NCBI GenBank assembly: GCA_002378665.1
Contig: DFSO01000040.1
Coordinates: forward strand, 40,941-74,968
Reading direction: 5' to 3'
From: Loktanella sp. UBA3435
Lineage (GTDB): Bacteria > Pseudomonadota > Alphaproteobacteria > Rhodobacterales > Rhodobacteraceae
Length of the DNA stretch: 34,028 nucleotides
Shown here piece after piece: positions 22,885-30,595 of this stretch; the first letter of the stretch is position 1; every line of letters begins with the position of its first letter. The translations under genes and the position numbers were made by a program. Under the pieces are notes generated by a model. That model worked only from the letters and a program-made list of their open reading frames with translations. It made no database searches and was not told the DNA's origin.

Positions 22885-23517
22885 TTAGTCTTTAAAGCTG
22901 CGGCTGTTCTTGATCTGATCCCAAGCCCAGACAACCTCATTGAGTTGGTCTTCTTGACTGCGATCGCCACCATTCATGTCAGGGTGAAGAACTTTGATAA
23001 GCGCTTTATATTGCTTGCGAATTTCGGGCTTGGTCCAGTTGTCTTTGGCATCCAAAACCTCAATCGCGCGGCGCTCTGTGGCGGGCAAACGACGGCCGGC
23101 AGCAGGGCCCTTACCAGGGTTCTGTGTCGCATTGGCACCCAGCACCTGATGCGGATCATCAACCCCAAGACGGGCCCATGCACGCTGTTCTTCGGAGCGT
23201 TTGCCAAACGGTTTGGTTGGACGTTCCCAAACGCGATCTTGGTCCATTTGTGCCGCAAGCTCTGCCTCTGACGTGGTGTCAAAGAAGTTCCACTTGAGGT
23301 TATATTCGCGCACGTGCTGCTGGCAAAACCAGATGTAATCATCAATCACATCGGGTGAGCGTGGCGCACGGTACTGGCCTGCTTCTTCACAGCCATCGTG
23401 GTCACAGACCCGTTGCGATGTCTCGGACGCACCTGACATGCCCCGCCGCCCGCGCGGATTTTTCTTCTTGGAGGATGACACGGACATGTCAAAACCAAAG
23501 GGGTCATTTTTCTTCAT
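22885..23517 (-). CDS. J-domain protein with N-terminal Cys/His motif
   Basis: A 210-residue protein. Its C-terminal J domain (about 150-205) contains NWTKPEIRKQYKALIKVLHPDMNGG with the HPD triad at 178-180, which stimulates Hsp70 (DnaK) ATPase. The N-terminal half carries Cys38, Cys43, Cys65 and His68 (C-x4-C-x21-C-x2-H), which could bind a metal ion. It is not DnaJ itself: there is no G/F region and no CxxCxGxG zinc domain, so it is a specialised co-chaperone. I use ATG 23517; an in-frame TTG at 23529 is less likely. Diverges from bolA across 70 bases; cobS, cobT, J-domain and bolA neighbourhoods are familiar in Rhodobacterales. Confidence 0.88.
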   Translation of the reverse strand: MKKNDPFGFDMSVSSSKKKNPRGRRGMSGASETSQRVCDHDGCEEAGQYRAPRSPDVIDDYIWFCQQHVREYNLKWNFFDTTSEAELAAQMDQDRVWERPTKPFGKRSEEQRAWARLGVDDPHQVLGANATQNPGKGPAAGRRLPATERRAIEVLDAKDNWTKPEIRKQYKALIKVLHPDMNGGDRSQEDQLNEVVWAWDQIKNSRSFKD

Positions 23518-23587
23518 TATGCTACTCAAACCTTTCCGACTCGGCCAATAGACTTTAAGCCTCTCAGTGTCAGATAGAAGGGGCTAA

Positions 23588-23851
23588 GTGAAAATAATGG
23601 GGCTGGACATTGAGATAAAAGCCGCTTTGGAAAAAGCGTTTGCTGCGAACACCCTTGAGGTGATCAACGAAAGCCATAAGCACAGTGGTCATTCGGGGGA
23701 CGATGGATCGGGTGAGAGCCATTGGCGGATTGTAATTGCGGCACCAGAATTTGCGCCCATGACACGGATTGCGCGCCATAGGGCTATTCACGCGGCACTT
23801 GGCCCCGCGATTATCGGGCGTATCCACGCCCTTGCGATCGATATTCAGTAG
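23588..23851 (+). CDS. bolA: BolA-family protein
   Basis: An 87-residue BolA-family protein; members partner monothiol glutaredoxins through shared iron-sulfur clusters and act in iron or stress regulation. The signature LEVINESHKHSGH (22-34) and the C-terminal MTRIARHRAIHAALG (58-72), with the invariant His, are clear. The GTG at 23588 has AAGGGG 4 bases upstream; ATG 23597 is an alternative that would shorten the N-terminus by three residues. The stop codon directly abuts that of the convergent DUF4177 gene. Confidence 0.92.
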   Translation: MKIMGLDIEIKAALEKAFAANTLEVINESHKHSGHSGDDGSGESHWRIVIAAPEFAPMTRIARHRAIHAALGPAIIGRIHALAIDIQ

Positions 23852-24250
23852 TTACTCGGCGGCGACCTGTGGTTCTGGGCGGGCAGGGTCGGAGCCTAGT
23901 GGTTTTGCTGCAACCTTTGGGGCTTCGATCTTTGGGGCTTCGGCCTTAGGCGTCTCGATGGTCGCTGGCGGGGCCTGCATCATGCGCGCGACAGGTGTCT
24001 CAACGACGGCTGCTGTCGCAATCGTGCGGCGAAACACGAGCATGTTCTGGAACGTCGTCACCCGCTTGGTGAAACCAGAGCGCTCTTCGCATGGCAGTGT
24101 ATCGGTACGCTGATATTCCCAGCCTTGTGCGCCAAGCTCGTTCATTGCGGTCTGCAATGTATGCGCAAAACGCTCTTCCGAGGTTTTCAAGCCTTTGGCC
24201 TTTACGCTCGTCTTTGGAGCTGGAACAACTTTATATTCATATTGCGTCAT
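23852..24250 (-). CDS. DUF4177 domain protein
   Basis: A 132-residue protein. The N-terminal part (1-75) fits DUF4177: YEYKVVPAPKTSVKAKG, ERFAHTLQTAMNELGAQGWEYQRTDTLPCEER and TTFQNMLVFRR. The rest is a low-complexity tail of Ala, Pro, Glu and Lys with EAPK-type repeats, probably disordered. Function unknown. ATG 24250 (MTQYEYK) has GAAGGG about 8 bases upstream; an upstream in-frame extension to 24301 is not family-like. Confidence 0.87.
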   Translation of the reverse strand: MTQYEYKVVPAPKTSVKAKGLKTSEERFAHTLQTAMNELGAQGWEYQRTDTLPCEERSGFTKRVTTFQNMLVFRRTIATAAVVETPVARMMQAPPATIETPKAEAPKIEAPKVAAKPLGSDPARPEPQVAAE

Positions 24251-24376
24251 CAGATCACCCTTCGCGTTCACCTTGGGTGTTGTATCAAGAATGATCCGCA
24301 AATCCTAGTATTTGCTCGATAAATTCGGCATGTCTAGGGGTTGTGGTCTGAGGCTGCGCCCTCCGCTAGGTTTCGG

Positions 24377-25342
24377 TCAGAGCCAGCGTAAAAATCGAAA
24401 CACCAAAAGCACCAGTGCCCCAATGGCCACACATCCGCCCGCGACCATGGCAAAGCCTGCCTGCGAGTCGATCAAGGGCATGCCACCTACGTTAATGCCA
24501 AAAAGCCCTGTCAAAAAGCCAAGCGGCAAGAACACAGCCGCGATAATCGAGAGCACATAGGTGTTGCGCCCAAGAGCAGTCGCAGCCTTCGCATCCTCAT
24601 GGTCTTGGATCGCACCAAGGCGGTCGTTTGTCGCGTCTAATTCTTCGATTGTGCGTTTGTTGCGGTTGATCGTTTCGCGCAAATGCCCCTTTGCGAGATC
24701 GTCCAGAGGCCAGACCGTCCCACTTCCCAAAGCGATCAGCGCTTCTGCTTGCGGGCGGACAAAGCGCCGCAGTTTGATGATTGACTGGCGCAAGGCGGGG
24801 ATATTGGCGGGCGGTGCTGATTTTTCGTCAAAGGCGCGGTCCTCGGCCTCGTCTGTTGCCTCGGCCAATCCCAACGAGACAGCCTCGATCCGTTTGGTCA
24901 GACCAAAGGAGAGCGCGGCGAGAAAAGCTGCGATGTCGCGTGGTGGTCTGCCGGCGTCGATATCCGCGCGGACCGCATCAAGCGCAAAGATCTTGTCGCG
25001 CCGCGCAGACACAATTAGCCCCTCAGACACCCAAAGACGGATTGATACCATGTCTTCGGCGTCGGCCCCGTCGTTGAGGTTCACACCGCGCAGGTTCAGG
25101 ATCATGCCGCCTTGGATCGCGTCACAATGGGGGCGGGTTTCCGATTGCAAAAGTGCCTTGGCCGCCGCGCGGGGCAGGTGGTCGGTGGCCCATGTCTCGA
25201 AGGTCGCATCTAGCCTGTTGAAATGGAGCCAGCGATAGCCCTCGTGCGGTTTGGTGTCTGGCCAAGCCTCAGTCACGGCGCGCGCGACACCATGCTGGTC
25301 AATGTCATAGGCGCAGACGGGGACGATGGATTGGCTGTTCAA
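24377..25342 (-). CDS. CorA/ZntB-family divalent metal transporter
   Basis: A 321-residue inner-membrane transporter: a large cytoplasmic N-terminal domain (1-255), then two membrane helices (about 262-282 and 293-316). The loop motif is GINVGGMP (282-289). CorA magnesium channels have GMN and ZntB zinc transporters have GIN with a following GG, so this is closer to the ZntB branch; I leave the symbol empty because the ion cannot be read from sequence. The start is TTG at 25342, with GGGAGG 9 bases upstream on the minus strand and no ATG nearby. A REP-like palindrome lies just upstream, between this gene and gatB. Confidence 0.88.
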   Translation of the reverse strand: MNSQSIVPVCAYDIDQHGVARAVTEAWPDTKPHEGYRWLHFNRLDATFETWATDHLPRAAAKALLQSETRPHCDAIQGGMILNLRGVNLNDGADAEDMVSIRLWVSEGLIVSARRDKIFALDAVRADIDAGRPPRDIAAFLAALSFGLTKRIEAVSLGLAEATDEAEDRAFDEKSAPPANIPALRQSIIKLRRFVRPQAEALIALGSGTVWPLDDLAKGHLRETINRNKRTIEELDATNDRLGAIQDHEDAKAATALGRNTYVLSIIAAVFLPLGFLTGLFGINVGGMPLIDSQAGFAMVAGGCVAIGALVLLVFRFLRWL

Positions 25343-25376
25343 ATCAAATCGCCTCCCGTTGTTCGTTGCGCATTAA

Positions 25377-25398
25377 GTAGGATGGGTGTTAACCCATC
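25377..25398 (+). repeat. REP-like palindrome, copy 2
   Basis: GTAG followed by GATGGGT (25381-25387), a 4-base centre GTTA and ACCCATC (25392-25398). It is the same 22-base unit as copy 1 at 9459-9480 in inverted orientation with one mismatch in the loop. It lies between the gatB stop and the start of the ZntB-like gene. Confidence 0.7.
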
Positions 25399-25403
25399 AC
25401 CCC

Positions 25404-26915
25404 TTAGAGACCAAGCTTTGCAGCCACCAACTGATTGACCATCGCAGGGTTGGCTTTACCGCCCGTCGATTTCATCACCTGGCCTACAAACCAGCCCGCC
25501 AGCTTTGGATTGGCTTTCGCCTTTTCCACTTGGTCGGGGTTGGCGGCAATGATTTCGTCAACGGCAGCCTCAATCGCGCCTGTATCCGTGACCTGCTTCA
25601 TGCCCTCGGTCTCGACGATCTCCTCGGGGTCGCGGTCTTGGGTATAGGCGATGTCGAACACGTCCTTGGCAATCTTCCCAGAGATCGCGTCGGATTTGAT
25701 CAGCGCTACAATCTGCGCCAAACGGGCCGCAGAAATTGGGCTTTCGGTGATCTCTTTGTCGTCCTTCTTGAGGCGACCGAAAAGCTCGTTGATGACCCAG
25801 TTCGCAGCCAATTTGCCGTCCGCACCAGAGGCCACAGCCTCAAAGTACTCCGCATTCTCAACATCAGCCGTCAACACGCTCGCGTCATAGTCCGACAAGC
25901 CGAAGTCGCTGATAAAGCGGGCTTTTTTCGCGTCTGGCAGTTCTGGCAATGCTGCGGCAATATCATCGACCCAAGCCTGTTCAATTTCCAAAGGCAAAAG
26001 GTCTGGGTCAGGGAAATAGCGGTAATCATGCGCCTCTTCCTTGGACCGCATGGAGCGAGTCTCGTTCTTGTCCGGATCGTAAAGACGTGTTTCTTGCACG
26101 ACTTCTTTGCCATCCTCGATCAGTGCGATCTGACGACGTGCCTCGACCTCAATCGCCGCTTGGATAAAGCGCATCGAGTTCATGTTCTTGATTTCGCAGC
26201 GGGTGCCGAGGTGGCTAAAGTCTTGGGTTGCTTGATACTTTTCGTACTGGCCCGGCTTGCAGATCGAGACGTTCACGTCCGCCCGCAGATTGCCGTTTTG
26301 CATGTTGCCATCGCAAGTACCCAAGTAGCGCAAGATCTGGCGCAGCTTAACGACATAAGCGGCGGCCTCTTCAGGTCCACGAATATCAGGCTTGGACACG
26401 ATCTCCATCAGTGCCACGCCCGTGCGGTTCAGGTCGACGAAAGACATATTCGGGTCCATGTCGTGAATCGATTTGCCTGCGTCCTGCTCTAAGTGAATAC
26501 GTTCAATGCGCACATTGCGCGCCTTGCCGTTGCCCATTTCAACCAGCACTTCACCTTCGCCAACAATGGGGTGGTAAAGCTGGGAAATCTGATAGCCCTG
26601 CGGCAGGTCTGGGTAGAAATAGTTTTTGCGGTCAAAGGCAGACATCAGGTTGATCTGTGCTTTCAGGCCCAATCCTGTGCGCACGGCAAAGGCCACACAT
26701 TCTTCGTTGATCACTGGCAACATGCCCGGCATGCCCGCGTCTACAAATGCCACGTTCGAGTTAGGCTCTGCGCCGAACTGTGTTGATGCGCCCGAGAACA
26801 GTTTCGCCTTGGTCGCGACCTGCGCGTGGACCTCTAAGCCGATCACCAGCTCCCAGTCGTTTTGCGCGCCAGCAATCACCGTAGGTGCGGGGGCTTCGTA
26901 GGTCAGGTCAAGCAT
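25404..26915 (-). CDS. gatB: Asp-tRNA(Asn)/Glu-tRNA(Gln) amidotransferase subunit B
   Basis: GatB is the tRNA-binding kinase/transamidase subunit of the GatCAB complex that corrects Glu-tRNA(Gln) and Asp-tRNA(Asn). The 503-residue product has the signature WELVIGLEVHAQ near residue 21, DAGMPGMLPVIN, AFDRKNYFYPDLPQGYQISQ, LEQDAGKS, DLNRTGVALMEIVSKPD, RADVNVSI and DYRYFPDPDLLPL, then the C-terminal YqeY-like helical domain that binds the tRNA elbow. Length is normal. GatA and GatC are not adjacent. Confidence 0.97.
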   Translation of the reverse strand: MLDLTYEAPAPTVIAGAQNDWELVIGLEVHAQVATKAKLFSGASTQFGAEPNSNVAFVDAGMPGMLPVINEECVAFAVRTGLGLKAQINLMSAFDRKNYFYPDLPQGYQISQLYHPIVGEGEVLVEMGNGKARNVRIERIHLEQDAGKSIHDMDPNMSFVDLNRTGVALMEIVSKPDIRGPEEAAAYVVKLRQILRYLGTCDGNMQNGNLRADVNVSICKPGQYEKYQATQDFSHLGTRCEIKNMNSMRFIQAAIEVEARRQIALIEDGKEVVQETRLYDPDKNETRSMRSKEEAHDYRYFPDPDLLPLEIEQAWVDDIAAALPELPDAKKARFISDFGLSDYDASVLTADVENAEYFEAVASGADGKLAANWVINELFGRLKKDDKEITESPISAARLAQIVALIKSDAISGKIAKDVFDIAYTQDRDPEEIVETEGMKQVTDTGAIEAAVDEIIAANPDQVEKAKANPKLAGWFVGQVMKSTGGKANPAMVNQLVAAKLGL

Positions 26916-27033
26916 GGGGAAACTCCAAAGGCATTATCTCTCTCGGCGGTTCTATGCCACTCAGAGGGGCGGGACAAGACGGGCGCGTCGTTTCGCTTGC
27001 CACAAAGGGGGCATATAGGGCAGTTTCCGCCAC

Positions 27034-27867
27034 ATGATGATATTCAAGTCAATCCTGGGGGGGATTCTGGCCATTGTCATCGCGGGTTCGGCTATGGCGA
27101 ATTCAGCGGTGCGGCCATTTTCTCGTGATGATGCGGTCGCAGCAGTGGCACAGGCGGAGGTCGAGACCTTGGCCAATTTCCGCGTCGTCCCTCGTCCTGA
27201 TCATATGATCCGCTATCCTGTCGAGGTGCATCAGGCCACGGCATCCACGTTGCGCCCCGCTGCGCGTGATGACTATTTGCCCAAGGCCCGTTGGGATTTC
27301 AAAAACGGTTCCGAGATTTGGACACGCGCAGCGATGGTGGCGGTGGGTGAACAAGGGTCTGGCCTGACGGACGTGATCCCGCGTGATATTTCCACATGGT
27401 GCCCTGCTTACGCGCAAAACTCCGAGACAATGCGCGAGGCGTTTTGGGTTGGGATGATGTCGTCGCTGTCAAAATACGAGAGCACCTATAACCCCAAGGC
27501 CGTCGGCGGCGGTGGTCGCTGGTTTGGCTTGCTCCAGATTTATCCTGATACGGCCCGCCGTTATGGGTGTCGTGCAACGACAGGCGAGGCGTTGAAAAAC
27601 CCTGCCGACAACCTGTCCTGTGCAGCCCGCATTATGGCCGTGACCGTGTCGCGTGACCGCGCAGTGGCGCTTCATGACGGGCGTTGGCGTGGTGTTGCAG
27701 CCGATTGGGGCCCAATGACGAACGACAACAAGATCGCTGAAATGGCCGCGTGGACGAGCAAGCAGGACTATTGCCAACCACAGGCCAATTCCATCCGCCC
27801 GCAGGCGAGACCTGAAACACCCGTTTGGGATGTCACCGTCTCGACCATGAGCAGCCCAGCCCTGTAA
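27034..27867 (+). CDS. Exported lytic transglycosylase-like (SLT) protein
   Basis: A 277-residue protein with a signal peptide (cleavage likely after SAMA, near residue 22). A soluble lytic transglycosylase domain lies at about 135-215: SKYESTYNPKAVGG with the catalytic Glu149, then GLLQIYPDTARRYGC (165-179). Such enzymes cleave the MurNAc-GlcNAc bond of peptidoglycan to form 1,6-anhydro ends. The domain is small and several Cys residues (123, 179, 196) could form disulfides in the periplasm. ATG 27034 or 27037 could be the start; the ribosome binding site is weak. Its stop directly abuts that of pepN. Confidence 0.83.
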   Translation: MMIFKSILGGILAIVIAGSAMANSAVRPFSRDDAVAAVAQAEVETLANFRVVPRPDHMIRYPVEVHQATASTLRPAARDDYLPKARWDFKNGSEIWTRAAMVAVGEQGSGLTDVIPRDISTWCPAYAQNSETMREAFWVGMMSSLSKYESTYNPKAVGGGGRWFGLLQIYPDTARRYGCRATTGEALKNPADNLSCAARIMAVTVSRDRAVALHDGRWRGVAADWGPMTNDNKIAEMAAWTSKQDYCQPQANSIRPQARPETPVWDVTVSTMSSPAL

Positions 27868-30405
27868 TTACCCCAAAATGCGCGTGATAATCTCTGTCGT
27901 GTCAGGGCTGAGGTTTGGCGTCGCTTTGATTCGTTCCAGCTCAGTGCGCATTTGCGCCTGTCGCGCAGGGCTATAGCGTTTCCATGTCTCAAAGAACGTT
28001 GCCATACGGGCGGTTGTTTGCGGGTTCATCGGGTCGAGTTTGATGAGGCAGTCCGCGAAGAACGCATACCCTGTGCCATCTGGGGCATGGAATCCTGCCG
28101 CGTTATTTCCCAAGGCCCCAATCACAGCGCGGAAGCGGTTCGGGTTTTTCCAGTCGAATTTTGCGTGTGTGGTCAAGTCCTTGGCCGTTTGAACTGTCGC
28201 ATTCGGGGCAGCGCAAGACACCTGCATCCCGAACCATTTGTCCATGACCAACCGATCATCACCCCATTGGGCTGCAAAAGCGGCAAGCTCTTTTTGCCCA
28301 GCACCAATGTGCAAAAGACAGGCAAGTGCCGCTTGCTGTTGGGTCATATTGTCGGCACTCGCGTATTGCGCGGCTGCCTGATGTCCACCGTCGATACGGC
28401 TGATGTAGCTTAAAACACGGTTGACAAGGGCTCGTTTTCCGACATCTGCGGCGTTCGGATCATAGTCCCCCGCGACAACCATTTCCGCATAGATACGCGG
28501 TGTAATGTCTTGTAAATGCTGCGAAATTTGTAGCTTGAGCGCTTCGTGGGCGAGGTGGATGTCAAGCGGCTCAGGGATGCTGCCGCCGTCCACAATCGCC
28601 TGCGCTGTCTCATCTTCGGAAGGGATTGACAAAGCCAGAGCGCGAAAGGCAGGATCAAGCGTGTCATCGCGCAAAACGGCGGCGAGGCCATCAAGGAATG
28701 CCGTATCAGGGCTGCTGCCGCTCAGCGTCATATCGACCAGCACGTCTCTGGCGAGCATGCGGCCCGCATCCCAGCGGTTGAACGGATCGGTGTCATGGGC
28801 CAGCAGGACAGCGCGGTCAGCGGCGGATTGCGCGTGATGCACGATCACAGGGGCGGAGTAATCACGCAGGACCGAAAGGATCGGCTTTTGCGTGATGCCG
28901 TTAAAAGTGAAAACCTGTTCAATTTCAGTGAGTTCCAGCATCTGCGTTTCAAGTACCTCACACCCGTCCTGCGCCAGAAGACCCATGGACACAGGGATGA
29001 GTTGCGGCTCTTTGGTGCTGCCATCGGGTGTCGCGGGCAGGTCTTGGCGCAGGGTGAGCGTATAGGTGTCGTCCTCATGCGCATCACTCACATGCAAATG
29101 CGGTGTGCCTGCTTGGGCATACCAGCGGGCGAATTGTGTCAGATCGCGACCCGTGGTGTCTTCAAACACCGCGATCCAGTCCTCAATCGTCGCAGCCTCG
29201 CCATCGTGGCGGTCAAAATAGAGATTGCACGCCGCGTAATAGGCATCGTCACCAACAAGCCGTTTCAGCATGCCGATGACTTCCGCACCCTTTTCATACA
29301 CGGTCGCCGTGTAGAAATTGTTGATCTCGACAAAGCTGGCAGGGCGCACTGGGTGTGCGAGTGGACCGCGATCCTCGGGGTATTGATTGGCGCGCATCGT
29401 GAGAGCATCGTCGATCCTTTTGACCGCATGGCCACGCATGTCGCCTGTGAACTGTGCATCGCGAAAGACTGTCAGGCCCTCCTTCAGGCACAGCTGAAAC
29501 CAGTCGCGGCAGGTAATCCGGTTGCCTGTCCAGTTGTGGAAATACTCATGGGCGATGATCGCTTCAATGCGTTCAAAGTTCGCGTCAGAGGCCGTCTCGG
29601 CGGAGGCCAGAACACAAGACGAGTTGAAAATGTTCAAGCCTTTGTTCTCCATCGCGCCCATATTGAAGTCATCGACAGCGACGATGTTAAAAATGTCCAA
29701 GTCGTATTCGCGGCCGTAGACCTCCTCATCCCATTGCATCGACTTCTTCAGCGCCTCCATGCCAAAGGCGCATTTGTCCTCGTCGCCGCGGCGCACATAG
29801 ATATTCAGTTCCACGTCTTTGCCCGACATGGTGGTGAAAGTATCGGGGTGGGCGATGAGATCTCCAGCAACAAGCGCAAACAAATATGCAGGTTTTGGCC
29901 AAGGATCATGCCATTCGCCAGCAGCCACTGGATTGCCGTTCGACAGCAACACGGGCAGGTCGCTTTCAATTTTTACCGTAAAGACGGCCATCACGTCGGG
30001 GCGGTCAGGGTAATAGGTGATCTTGCGGAAACCCTCGGCCTCGCACTGGGTGCAATACATGCCGTTTGACATATAAAGGCCTTCGAGAGCGGTGTTGGCG
30101 GCGGGGGCAATTTCGACCTCGGCCTCAAACACAAACGGGCGGTTTGGCACGTCGCAGGTGAGGCCACGCTCGGTCACGTCTGGGCTGATTGCAGCGCCAT
30201 CAATGTGGGCGGAGATCAGCCTAAGCTCTTCACCATGCAGGAAAAAGTCGCGAGATTTTGCGTCAGGGTTCGGACGGAACGCGATACGGGACACCACGCG
30301 CGTGGCATTTGGGGCAAGCTGGAATGTCAGATGCACCGTGTCGATCAAATAGGCAGGAGGCGTGTAATCGGCGAGGTAAATCGTCTGCGGCGCGGCATGT
30401 GTCAT
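27868..30405 (-). CDS. pepN: Aminopeptidase N (M1 family)
   Basis: Zinc aminopeptidase that removes N-terminal residues from peptides, in the cytoplasm. The 845-residue product carries the substrate-binding GAMEN (250-254), the zinc site HEYFH (286-290) and the third ligand Glu309 in LKEG, 19 residues after the second His. The N-terminal beta domain, catalytic domain and the long helical C-terminal part of the bacterial PepN type are all present; length is close to E. coli PepN (870). AGGA lies about 7 bases before the ATG on the minus strand. Diverges from malate synthase G across 190 bases. Confidence 0.96.
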   Translation of the reverse strand: MTHAAPQTIYLADYTPPAYLIDTVHLTFQLAPNATRVVSRIAFRPNPDAKSRDFFLHGEELRLISAHIDGAAISPDVTERGLTCDVPNRPFVFEAEVEIAPAANTALEGLYMSNGMYCTQCEAEGFRKITYYPDRPDVMAVFTVKIESDLPVLLSNGNPVAAGEWHDPWPKPAYLFALVAGDLIAHPDTFTTMSGKDVELNIYVRRGDEDKCAFGMEALKKSMQWDEEVYGREYDLDIFNIVAVDDFNMGAMENKGLNIFNSSCVLASAETASDANFERIEAIIAHEYFHNWTGNRITCRDWFQLCLKEGLTVFRDAQFTGDMRGHAVKRIDDALTMRANQYPEDRGPLAHPVRPASFVEINNFYTATVYEKGAEVIGMLKRLVGDDAYYAACNLYFDRHDGEAATIEDWIAVFEDTTGRDLTQFARWYAQAGTPHLHVSDAHEDDTYTLTLRQDLPATPDGSTKEPQLIPVSMGLLAQDGCEVLETQMLELTEIEQVFTFNGITQKPILSVLRDYSAPVIVHHAQSAADRAVLLAHDTDPFNRWDAGRMLARDVLVDMTLSGSSPDTAFLDGLAAVLRDDTLDPAFRALALSIPSEDETAQAIVDGGSIPEPLDIHLAHEALKLQISQHLQDITPRIYAEMVVAGDYDPNAADVGKRALVNRVLSYISRIDGGHQAAAQYASADNMTQQQAALACLLHIGAGQKELAAFAAQWGDDRLVMDKWFGMQVSCAAPNATVQTAKDLTTHAKFDWKNPNRFRAVIGALGNNAAGFHAPDGTGYAFFADCLIKLDPMNPQTTARMATFFETWKRYSPARQAQMRTELERIKATPNLSPDTTEIITRILG

Positions 30406-30483
30406 GGGGCAGTCCTACTGAGGAGGTTTGAGCCAAACCTAGGCCCCGATGCATGGGCATTCAAGCGCGATTGGGTGGACCTG

Positions 30484-30524
30484 TTTGAAAGTCCTTCAAA
30501 TGAAATTGGTCAAAAAATATGACC
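30484..30524 (+). promoter_or_regulatory. Two inverted repeats in the pepN-glcB gap
   Basis: TTTGAA-5 bases-TTCAAA (30484-30500) and GGTCA-7 bases-TGACC (30508-30524) lie 8 bases apart in the divergent intergenic region. GntR/FadR-type regulators often bind TGGT/ACCA-like dyads, so the second could be an operator for glcB; no regulator gene is in the window, so this is a weak inference. Confidence 0.35.
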
Positions 30525-30595
30525 GCTGTTGTTGCCTATAGGAAACTTTTCTTTTAGCACTATCGTAACAAGGACCCATTTTCACGGAGGACGTC

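Noticed and set aside
25386..26492. Long + strand open frame (368 codons) opposite gatB
   Set aside because: It lies wholly within the well-supported gatB gene on the other strand, shows no family resemblance, and arises from the codon bias of gatB.
28795..30069. Long + strand open frame (424 codons) opposite pepN
   Set aside because: Antisense shadow of pepN, whose GAMEN and HEXXH motifs are intact; no ribosome binding site or recognisable domain.
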